From positions 1,364,001 to 1,428,000 of the forward strand of contig CATNNA010000010.1 in the NCBI GenBank assembly GCA_950106755.1: 64,000 nucleotides of DNA. The letters are read 5' to 3'. This document shows, in pieces, positions 19,921 through 30,124 of this stretch. Position numbers and translations under genes: made by a program. The stretch's first letter is position 1; the number at the start of each line of letters is the position of its first letter. The notes below the pieces were generated by a model. It searched no databases and was not told the DNA's origin. It was given only the letters and a program-made list of their open reading frames with translations. The DNA comes from Climacium dendroides. Taxonomy: Eukaryota; Streptophyta; Bryopsida; Hypnales; Climaciaceae.

Positions 19921-22219
19921 ATGGCTATGCCACCAAGAATGACCAAGGAGGAACGAAACAAGACCCGACTTCGACCAGGAAATAAACATCGTAAGTAGCT
20001 GCATGTTCTACGTAACCCTACCAAGCTTGCATTCAAGGGGTGGGAGGACGTGCCTGACCCATGGACCTTTGATGACTGCGTCAATTACATCGAGTGGCGC
20101 CACATTGACAAGGTCTTCCCAGAAGAGCGCCACAACTTCCACAGACGCTTCCACAAGGCAAATTTGAAACATTGCCTTGACGAGGAGTTCACAACCCGAT
20201 GCATTGAGGTGGTCCAAGTGTTGTATGATGTCGTGATCGTCCCGCGCAATGAAGTGCATCTTTTCATTGCACGAGGGGTCCATGCGGAGGTGAAGTTGAA
20301 CAAGAGAGTGGATTGGTCAACTTTGAAGACAATGGGAAAAGATGTCAATATTCCTACCCCAGCAAATGGATTCATTCCAAGGGGGGTAAAAAGATACCCG
20401 GAAGGTGGTCTAGGAAAAACAATTACACAAGTTCAACCACCACCAAAATATGACACTCCGGACTCATCTACGGACAGCGACTCTGATGGATCTTGTGTGG
20501 TAGTTCTAATCAGCCATAGAACACAACAACAACGTGCTAAAAGGAGAAGGGCTGCGCGTGCAACTACTGAGTTTTTACCTGAAAATGTTGTGGAGGGACA
20601 AGTACCACCTACGGACGAACAAATAGTAGGAGTTGTCGATGTTACAGCTGCTGCAAACCGAATCCAGAGTTTGGTGACCGAAGTGAATGACAAGAATTCG
20701 GAATTGCATTCTTTGTATAATGATATTAACAAATTGAGGGAAGAAATCCAAGAGAAAGACAACATCATCAATCAATAGCAACGTGACATGGAGGCACTTC
20801 GATACGCTCTTCAAGCAGCAACAATGGCCAATGTTGGTCAAGATCCACGAGGGGAAGCACAAAGGCCTTTGAATACTTTTCAAATTCCATTGGAACATGC
20901 AGAAGTTGGTGCAACAATGGATACTCAAAATGATTCATTGTCCTTCGGAGAATTACCCACGAATGAAGTTGCAACAATGCCTGTTGACCAAAGCACCCAA
21001 CTGATGGACGCGCTTGCAAAGAATTTGAGATTGAAAAATCAATTGCATGCGTTGATGGAGCAGTATTATCAATGGAAGATGGTATGCGTCTTCAATGTTG
21101 ACATGACTAGGCAAATGGTGGAAGAATTCAAAAAAATTGACCACAATTACGGCGCACACAATCAGGAGAGGGTTTTTGGATTGACATCGTGGGCCCTGGT
21201 GGATGATCATTTCAACATGGATGAAATAGCGACCATCAACATTACTGGTCCACCAACAACCATCGATTGGTCCAAACATGGTTGGGATTTCAAGAATCAA
21301 GTTGGCACTGCCGTCGACCATCAGGGCAATCCATTACTACTATGGCCAAACCCTTCAACCTTCGTGCATGATGGAACTACATGTCCCATTTGCCTTAATC
21401 CATTTGGCCCGGAAGGTGGAATGCACCTAGGCACGTGTGAACATTTGTACCATCCACTTTGCCTAATTAGATTGATGATTGTTCGCCGACATTGTTCATT
21501 GTGCAAGGCTCCTTTCCATGAGCGCTTGTATGATTTGTTTGGATGAGTTCCCTACATGCCATCACATTGGGAATACAATGAAGAAAATGTCCCTGATCAT
21601 TCGTCGAAGTGGGGAACAGACTTGGTGTGGAGTTGAAAATTGAACATTCATTTGTTGGGCAAACAACACCTTTGTACCGAATGGGGTTGGGAAACAAATC
21701 CGTCTAAAATTGTCGAGGTGTGCCACCACTTGGTTCCACTAAAGGACAACTTCAGCCAAGGACGACGGAATTTCTTCTTCCAATGCTTCAATGGGCATTG
21801 GAATGAGGCTGGACAATACTTCCAATTTGGCCCTCATCCTCGTGGATGGTTGTGGGGCGTTGATGGACGTTGCATTACTGATGACCACGGGATGCGTACG
21901 GGGGGGGGACATTGACATGCCAGACCCTGCTGAACTTGCACTACTATCAGAGTCAGAGTGGAAAGAAACCTTTCGAGATGAAGGGATGGACTATTTGATG
22001 GAACAGCATAGCCCAGAAACTCTGCAATGTCTTGAGAGCCTCAAACAATCACAAATATTGAGGGCTATATTAGAGGAAGACGGACCAGCAAGGAGAACCC
22101 AATCCACAGTTCGTAGACTTCGTTTGGACTCAGATGAAGACCTTCCAGTCTGCGCCGGAACACATGACAATGAGGCTGGACCAAGTGGTAATGCAAGCAG
22201 TCCAATGAACATGGACTGA
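19921..22219 (+). pseudogene. Coiled-coil RING-finger protein gene, decayed
   Basis: ATG 19921 (MAMPPRMTKEERNK) follows a TATA box by 130 bp. One frame runs to about 21900 with stops at 19996 (TAG), 20776 (TAG), 21544 (TGA) and near 21634 (TGA). A G-run near 21900 then shifts the frame to a C-terminal part ending at 22219. Parts: N-terminal WTFDDCVNYIEW region; Ser/Asp linker and basic KRRRAARA patch (about 20535); coiled coil (about 20650-20850); RING-like Cys/His cluster CPICLNPF ... GTCEHLYHPLC ... HCSLCKAPF (about 21384-21525), spaced as C3H2C3. RING domains usually give E3 ubiquitin-ligase activity; that is inference here. It is divergent to the kinase-like gene, suggesting a two-gene mobile or captured unit. 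Confidence 0.6.
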
Positions 22220-22575
22220 GTACAGTTTAGAGTGTTTTAGTTAGCGAGCTTAGGTTTAGGGAGAAGACTTACTTTCCTAGCATTATATAGGCTTATATAC
22301 TTTCCTACTTTGTATTACACTATACATATGAATTATGAAATATATATGATTTTGTTTTGAATGGTTTTGCCCAGAGTAAGTTCATTTATTTTTTGCACGT
22401 ACTCATTTGGAACGACTTGTCCACTTCATACATATTAAAATTATTTATACCATGAAATAAAATGTCATTGAATTGGGGTATAATTCATTCCCAAATACAA
22501 ATCAATGAATAAAATTAGGGAAGGATCACAAATGTCATTTACTAGGAAAAAATGCTTTTGAAATGTCGTTAATGG

Positions 22576-22577
<2 letters not shown>
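22220..22577. other. 3' flank of the RING gene
   Basis: AT-rich, no gene seen. Probable 3' UTR/terminator region of the RING gene. Confidence 0.4.

Positions 22578-22647
<70 letters not shown>
22578..22647. repeat. (TA)n microsatellite
   Basis: About 35 uninterrupted TA dinucleotides. Confidence 0.95.
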
Positions 22648-22650
<3 letters not shown>

Positions 22651-22659
22651 AAGAAAATA

Positions 22660-23540
22660 AAGAATGATGGAACCCAAAAAAAAAGGGATGAAAATAGTCA
22701 AATAGGTACGTATTTAATTGCAAAATAGGCAAAGGAATGATGGATAAAAGCAAAAAATTGGGAAGGAATGGTATACAAGAAAATGAATGGCATTCAGTTG
22801 GGATAGAATAATCTTGCAAATCAAGCCCCCAAAATAAAGAATGGGTTTAGGGAATACAAAAATTAAATGGCCTTGGGTTGAGATGGATCTATTTTGCTAA
22901 TCAATGATTTACAAAAAAAAAATGAATGATTTACAAAAAAAAAATTAATGACATTGAGGTGGGATGAAAGAGTTTTAGGAATGAAGCAAAAATAAAAAAA
23001 AGAAAGAGAATGATGGAACAAAAAAATAATGGCTTTGAGTTGGGGTGGGAGAACTTTGGGAAATAAGCAAAAATAAAATAATGGCTTCAGAAGAACTTCA
23101 GGAAATAAGCAAAAATAAAGTAAGGGTTTTGAGTTGGGAATTTGAGAATTGGGATGGGAGAATTTTAAGAAATAAGCAAAAACAAAATAGAGAAGGGAAT
23201 GATTCAACAAAAAAAGATGAACTATGAATTGGAATGGGAGAGTTTTAGGAACAAAATAGAAAAAAGAATTATTCAACTAAAAGAAAAAAATTAAGTATAA
23301 GTTGGGATGGGAGAGTTTTAGGATTGAAGAATCTATAGAAAAAGGAGAGGGAATGATCCAACCCAAAAAGAATGGCATAGAGTTCTGATGGGAGACCTTT
23401 GCTAATTTATGGAAAAAAAAGGAAAGGGAATGATGGAACAAATAAAAATGGCATTGACTTAGGATGGAAGAGTTTAAGGAATGAAGCCTAGAAAAATAAG
23501 AAAAGGAATGATGGAATTAAAAATTCAAGTGGCATATTGA
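22660..23540. repeat. A-rich degenerate repeat region (copy 1)
   Basis: Units such as GTTGGGATGGGAGAGTTTTAGGAATGAAGC, AATAGGAAAGGGAATGATGGAAC and AAAAATGGCATTGA. These are the reverse complement of the T-rich region at 16101-17784 and the same orientation as 26600-27740. Confidence 0.65.
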
Positions 23541-23584
23541 AGGCCTAGAATTTTGGATAACTCCCTACTATTTCTTTCATTTTA

Positions 23585-24790
23585 AACACAATGCGCTTTT
23601 ACCCTCTTATCTAGTACACTACATTTCCAAAATATTTCCAAAATATTTCCTCAAAGTGTCCTAACCATTTCCTAAATCAAAGAATTTAGAGTCTTTGTTT
23701 TACACCCTAAAGTATATGTTGGTTCAAAGTAGTTTGAAGTATTAGAAGAAGTAAGGAGAAACATTTTCCACCACAACGATGGGGACATGCTCTTCCATGA
23801 AGTTTCTTCCAAATTTTAGTTCGTAGAGCTCTTAATTTGGCCTCTTGCTTTCATTGACTTGTCGGAATCCAAAACAAGTTGTCACTAGAAGAAACCAAAA
23901 TTTTCGATGTCTAAGGGAATGGATTTTAGGTGACGTTGAAGAAAACAACCTATGTTTTTCTGTCAACAATTATCTCCATTAATGTTCCATTGGACATCAT
24001 TATTGACATGAAAAATACAGGTTGTTTTTTTCAACGTCACCTAAAATTCGTTCCCTTTGACGTCGGCTATTTTTTTGAATGTCACCTAAAACAAGGTTTT
24101 CTTATAGTGTGTTGAGGCTGAAATTAATGGTTCCCCGCTCCAAGAATAGGACGGATTGAAGGATGTCAAGCCGAAGCGCATTTCAAAGTCATCCCTCCTG
24201 TGCTGGACAACCACCTCCACGCCTTGGAGTCCGCGCCCTGACTTCAAGTCCACGCCCTAACTTGAAGTCCATGCCCTGACTTCAAGTCCGCGCCCTAGAG
24301 TCTGCGCCTTGACTTGAAGTCCGCGCTCTGGAGTCCGTGCCCTGACTTCAAGTCCACGCCCTGACTTGAAGTCCTCACCCTGGAGTCCGTGCCCTGCGTC
24401 CGCGCCCTAACACAGCCCATTCGGCGAAAACATATGTTCAAGTTAGCCATCCTCTCTCTCCACAAATATGAGGAATCTAAAACAAGGTGTGTCAACATTT
24501 AATGTTTTTCTTTTTTCATGAAAAGGAGGGACACCATCTTCCAAGACCATTAAATAGGAAGAAGGAGGGATCCCATGCCGAAGGTCAACCTACTTTTCAG
24601 TGCATCCCCAAGTGCTGTAGTGGAGTCGCGCCTTGGAGTCTGCGCCCTGTTCAGGAGTCCACGCCCTCTAATGACGCCCACGCCCTGGAGTCCGCGCCCT
24701 AATTTCAAGTCCACGCCCTCACTTGAAGTCCACGCCCTGGAGTCCACGCCCTTACTTGAAGTCCACGCCCTATAATGACGTCCGTGCCCT
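23585..24790 (+). repeat. Segmental duplicate, copy 1 (with GC-rich array)
   Basis: A ~300-bp block (CCTAACCATTTCCTAAATCA ... GTCGGAATCCAAAACAAG) and GAGGCTGAAATTAATGG are followed by an array of GTCCACGCCCTGACTTGAAG units (24150-24790). All of this is repeated in the same order and orientation at 27765-28965. This copy carries a 227-bp MITE that the other lacks. Confidence 0.8.
23883..24109. mobile_element. Short CACTA MITE
   Basis: Starts CACTAGAAGAAACC, ends GGTTTTCTTATAGTG, with TGT duplicated on both sides (23880-23882, 24110-24112). The paralogous block at about 28050 has the empty site (AAGTTGTTGAGG) with a single TGT, so the insertion is directly demonstrated. The inner part carries inverted ATTTTAGGTGACGTTGAA motifs. 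Confidence 0.9.
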
Positions 24791-26599
24791 TAGTAGCGCC
24801 AGCGTAGTGAAGTTGCAGCCTCCAACTTCTTGAATTATCGTGGGCAAGGTTTTCAAGAGTGCAGCGTTAGGGTTTAGGGTTTAGGATTTGAGTTAATGGC
24901 TTAGGGTAGATTAAATAACAAATTGATGTAGCAATTACCTTTAGAAAAGAACCTTTCTCATGCATCGAAATCAATTTAACTTGTAAGTTCATGTGAAAAT
25001 GAATTTCTTGTAGCAATGATTCATAATTGTGGATTGGCATTCACAATCACTCTACTTCAATTTCACTTGTATGTTTAATTAAGAAAGAGTCCCTTGTGCC
25101 AAGTATTAAAAGAAAAGAATTCCTTTACATTTAGGACAAAATATAACTTGTAATTTCTTGTTTCCCAAATAATTTTTTTTTTAGTTAATATGCCTAAAAT
25201 TGAATCCTTAATTATGAATAATGGATTTGAAAAAATGAAACCTATGGGTTCATTAATAAAATTCAATCTATCAATTACTTTTGAGAATTGACTCCCTTCC
25301 ACGTGAATCTAAGTAAACAAAACTTTGAAGTTCTTAAAAAAACAACTTGTAACAAGCATGAAGCATCTACAAAAATGAATCTCTTTACATGAATCCAAAA
25401 GAATGTAAACTCTAAATTCTCATTCAAAAACAATCTCTATTAGTGAAATTGTTCAAGAATGAATCCCTTTCTAAGAATAACGAATTCAAAAAAATGAAAC
25501 TTACAGGTTACGTTAAAAAAAACACCTTGTAAGAAGCATTTTCAAATATTAGTCCCTTCACGTGAATCCAAAAAAATGGAAGATCTAAGTTTCCATTCAA
25601 GAACAATCCCTTCTAGCTATTTTTTTAGAAATGGTTCCCTTCCAAGTTATCCAACCCCAAAAAATGGCATTGACTTCGAATGTAAGTTCTTTGAAACTCA
25701 ATGCCCCCAAAGAGGGATGGTGTAACCCAAACTTTTGTAAATTTATTATTGTTATGATTCAAAACTTTAGTTAGAAGTTAAAATGTTGGAGCCTAATGAC
25801 CTAAATCCCAAACACAAATACTTGAATTTGCTTCGTTGCTAAAATATAATTCTAGGAAAGAAAAATAGTGAAAAACAAATCCAAGGAAGAGAATTAAAGG
25901 CAGGCAGGGAATCCAAGGGTAGGATCCGATGTAAGGCCCTACAATTCTTTTTTATAAAAAAATGGGAACTAAACCAATAGAAAAAATTGTTTCACCTATT
26001 TTCCTTTTCTTAAAGAGTCTTTTGCCCCATGTACCATAAACAAATGGGTTAAATTTTTCTACGGAAGATTTAATGCAAAGTATCCATTGTCATTCTTGAT
26101 TTTCTAATGCATGTGATGGCCTTTAACTTCATTTTTTTTATTATCTATTTTTTTATGACATGTGAAGATTGAAGAGAATGGAAAGGTATTGTAAGAAAAT
26201 TTATCATTGAGTTGGAATGGAGTTGGGATGGAGTGAGTGAGTGAGCCTAAATCTAAACCCTGAACCCTACCCCTTAAATAGTTAAATTTGGCTTTGAGGT
26301 GATTGCTAGACTAACTTCATATTTTTTTGATGTTCTATTTTTTTTATGACATGTGAAGAGAAAAAAATGGCATTGAGACATGGAGTTAAATGGAAGAGTT
26401 TTTCTTGTAAATAAAAAAAAAAAAAAAATGCTTTTGCCCCCTAATTAAATGTCCCATATACCATACATGGAACAGAAAGGAATGTCAATCCATTGGAGTG
26501 TAAGTGCATTTTAAATGTTGTTAATAAAAGCAAACAAATGTGAAAAAATTATGAAACAAATCTTGTTTTTCATTACCTATTTTTTATATGAGAAATGGG
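24791..26599. other. AT-rich noncoding region
   Basis: No gene seen. A short telomere-like tract GTTAGGGTTTAGGGTTTAGG lies at 24866-24885. Decayed tandem-like phrases such as AATCCCTT...AAAAATGAA recur between 24950 and 25680. Confidence 0.5.
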
Positions 26600-27740
26600 A
26601 AGTGAATGCAAAGACTCCAATTTGGTACCATAAAAAAATTTATGTTTGAGTTGGGATGGAAGGGTTTGATATTAATGAAGCAAAAGAGATAAGAAAGGGA
26701 TGATTCAACAAATAAAGAATGGCAATGAATTAAGATGGTAGATTTTTTGGAATGAAGCAAAGAAAAAAAATAGGAAAGGGAATGACTAAACCAAAAAAAA
26801 TTGGCATGGAGTTGGAATAAAAGAATTTTAGGAATTAATGAAGAAAAAAAAATAGGAAAACAAAAAAAAAAGGGAAGCAAATGATTCAACATATAAATAT
26901 TGGCATGGAGTTGAAATACAAGAGTTTTAGGAATTTATGAAGCCCAAAAAAATAGGAAAGGGAATGGTGGAATCAAAAACAAATGGCATTGACTTGAAAT
27001 AGAAGTGTTTAAGGAGTTGATGAAGCCAAAAAAAATGGCATGGAGATGGGATGCAAGAGTTTTAGGAATGAAGCAAAAATAAAAAAAAAAGAGGAAAGAG
27101 AATGATGGAACAAAAAAATAATGGCTTTGAGTTGGGGTGGGAGAACTTTAGGAAATCAGCAAAAATAAAATAGGAAAGGAGATGATTCAAGCCCAAATTA
27201 AAGAACTATAAATTGGAATGGGAGAATTTTAGGAATGATCCAAAAAAATTGGGAAAGGAATGATAGAACCCAAACAGAACATTTGGCTTCGAGTTGGGAT
27301 GGAAGAGTTTTAGAAATGAAGCCCAAAAAAAAAGGAAAGGGAGTGAATTTAGGGAAAAAAAAGGAACTATGAATTGGGATGGGAGAGTTTTAGGAACAAA
27401 ATAGAAAAAAGAATTATTCAACCAAAAAAAAAAAATTAAGTACAAGTTGGAATGGGAGAGTTTTAGGATTGAAGCAAAAAAAATAGGAGAGAGAATGATC
27501 CACCCTAAAATGAATGGCATAGAGTTGGGATGGAAGAGCTTTCCTAATTCATGGAAAAAATAGGAAAGGGAATGATGGAACAAATAAAAAATGGCATTGA
27601 CTTAGGATGGAAGAGTTTTAGGAATATAGCCAACAAAAATAGGACAGGGAATGATTCACCAAAAAAAAGAATGACAATGAGTTGGAATAAAAGAATTTTA
27701 GGATTGGAGTAAAAAAATAGAAAAGTTTTTCTAATTAATG
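26600..27740. repeat. A-rich degenerate repeat region (copy 2)
   Basis: Same motif set and orientation as 22660-23540 (GGGATGGGAGAGTTTTAGGA; AATAGGAAAGGGAATGATGG). Precedes the second copy of the segmental duplicate. Confidence 0.65.
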
Positions 27741-27764
27741 AAGCAAGAAAAATAGGAAAATAAT

Positions 27765-28965
27765 GATTTTATCGAGTACAATACATTTTCAAAATATTGC
27801 CTAAACATTTCCAAAATATTTCCTCAAAGTGTCCTAACCATTTCCTAAATCAAAGAATTTAGAGTCTTTGTTTTACACCCTAAAGTATATGTTGGTTCAA
27901 AGTAGTTTGAAGTGTTAGAAGAAGTAAGGAGAAACATTTTCCACCACAACGATGGGGACATGCTCTTCCATGAAGTTTCTTCCAAATCTTAGTCCGTGGA
28001 GCTCTTAATTTGGCTTCTTGCTTTCATTGACTTGTCGGAATCCAAAACAAGTTGTTGAGGCTGAAATTAATGGTTCCCCCACTCCAAGAATAGGACGGAT
28101 TGAAGGATGTCAAGCCCAAGCGCATTTCAAAGTCATCCCTCCTGTGTTGGACGACCATGTCCACGCCCTGGAGTCCGCGCCCTGACTTGAAGTCCACGCC
28201 CTAACTTGAAGTCCACGCCCTGACTTGAAGTCCACGCCCTAAAGTCCACGCCCTGACTTGAAGTTCACGCCCTGGAGTCCACGCCTTGACTTCAAGTCCG
28301 CGCCCTGACTTTAACTCCACGCCATGGAGTCTGTGATTCAGTTGCGCTCTCTCAAGTTCCTCTGCCTCTGTGAATTGTCCGCCCTGGAGTCCGCGCCCTG
28401 ACACAGCCCATTTAGCAAAAACATATGTTCATGTTTGCCATCTTGTCTCCCCACGAATATGAGAAATCTAAAACAAGGTGTGTCAACATTTAATGTTTCC
28501 CTTTCTCCATGAAAAGGAGGGACACCATCTTCCAAGACCATTAAATAGGAAGGAGGGATCCCATGCCGGAGGTCAACCTACTTTTCAGTACATCCCCATG
28601 TGCGCACCTTCATTTTTGTAATGGTGTTACGCCCTAGAGTTCGCGCCTTAGAATCCGCGCCCTGTTTTGGAGTCCGCGCCCTGTTCTGAAGTTCGCGCCC
28701 TGTTCTGGAGTCCAGGCCCTGAAGTCCACGCCCTATGATGACGTCCACGCCTTGTGGTCCCCGCCCTCACTTCAAGTCCACGCCCTATGATGACGTCCAC
28801 GCCCTGAAGTCCCCGCCCTCACTTCAAGTCCACGCCCTACCTTCCTGTACCCGCCCTGATGCCAAGGATTCAAGTGTGCGTTGTGAACGTCCTTCACAAA
28901 TTCTCAGATTGTGCGTCCGTGCCCTATTGGCACGCACAACGGTGAAGTCCACGCCCCTGCATTCC
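27765..28965 (+). repeat. Segmental duplicate, copy 2 (GC-rich array upstream of the hAT gene)
   Basis: Direct repeat of 23585-24790 without the MITE. The array of GTCCACGCCCTGACTTGAAG-type units runs from about 28150 to 28965. It ends immediately before a TATA box and the hAT transposase gene, so it lies in the 5' subterminal/promoter position. Confidence 0.75.
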
Positions 28966-28970
28966 CTAAG

Positions 28971-28980
28971 TATATATAGA
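28971..28980 (+). promoter_or_regulatory. TATA-like box of the hAT gene
   Basis: TATATATAGA directly after the GC-rich array and about 260 bp before the hAT start codon. Confidence 0.45.
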
Positions 28981-29233
28981 AAAGGAAGACCCAGCATTCC
29001 CCACATTTGTCACCTGGCCTCTATCTCCTGGACTTCAATTCATTTTGAGCTCCTTGTGAGTCTACTTGGGTGGCAGATGGCCCTAGTTTGCTGCTGAGGT
29101 GATGTCAAAATCAGTTCAAGCAGTGGATGAGCGCTAACTGCTGTTACTGATACTTTGTTTGGTATATCTTTGGTCTTTTTAACTTCAATACAAAGGACGA
29201 GGAAGACATTTGAAATTATTTGTGAACGGCTGA

Positions 29234-30124
29234 ATGGCAAGTCAAAGGAAGCAAATCAAGGAATGGAAACCGTGGCTAAACTTTGCGGAGAATGGGACGA
29301 AGGTGACTTGTGTTTTTTGTGCTGGGACCTTCAGTTACAAACATGAGCGTGCTTTTGCACATTTCGGATATGGCTCAAGATCGGAGAGGTCAATTTGTCG
29401 AAGTGTGCCTCGTGCAGTGCGCCATAGATTTGCGAATTGTGCAGGTTTTGTCCCGCTACGAATGGATCCTGGGGACATGTATGAAGGAGAACCAATTCAA
29501 AGTGCGCCATCTAGAACAACTCCACTTGCAAGTTCAAGTGAAGCCACAGAAAATGAGGTGACGGGTGGGGTCAATGGTGGGAGAGCGAAAGAAGGGGCAA
29601 ACGTTTCAGAAGGAAATGAAACCCTACAAACGTCCAATAGCCTTGCTGCATCAAATTCTACGAGATCTGGATCATTACGTCAGCAACGCATGGTGGATGC
29701 ATTCAACATTGCAAAGAAGAAGGAGTTGGATGAGAAGTGGGCAAGTTTTTTCTATGAAGCGAATGTGCCATTTAATGTGGCAAGGCATCCAGCCTTCTTT
29801 GAGGCTATGAGGGCAATTTCATTGGCGAGGTTTGAATATAGTCCACCTTCTTACCATCAGTTCAGGACTAATTTAATTGAATCGAGGAGGTTGCAAATCG
29901 AGAAGCAGATTGAAGAGAAGGTTGGTTTTGCTGTGAAGCACTACGAGGTGACAATATGCAGCAATGGTTGGGATGATGTCAATCGGAGGCCTCTCATGAA
30001 TGTGATGATGTCATGCCCCGCAGGTGATGTATTTTTGGGGTCAATTGATACTACTTCACAAAAGAAAACCATGCGCTACATAGCGGACCAAATGAAAGTG
30101 TACATTGAGAAGGTGGGTTCCAAA
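29234..30124 (+). pseudogene. hAT-family transposase, N-terminal part (BED finger + DUF659-like)
   Basis: ATG 29234 (MASQRKQIKEWKPW). The BED-type finger shows VTCVFC near residue 30, followed by His residues in HERAFAHFGY. A Ser/Gly-rich linker follows, then a DUF659-like region typical of plant hAT transposases (VTICSNGWDDVNRRPLMN, MMSCPAGDVFLGSIDTT). The frame is intact until it meets LTR-D after KVGSK. Removing everything from 30125 to 59572 joins it in frame to YVTQVCTDNATN at 59573, completing the second half of the catalytic region. hAT transposases cut and paste their own DNA in the nucleus; this copy is dead. Confidence 0.85.

Noticed and set aside
22465..22819. ORFs with long Tyr-Ile runs
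   Set aside because: Translations of the (TA)n microsatellite.
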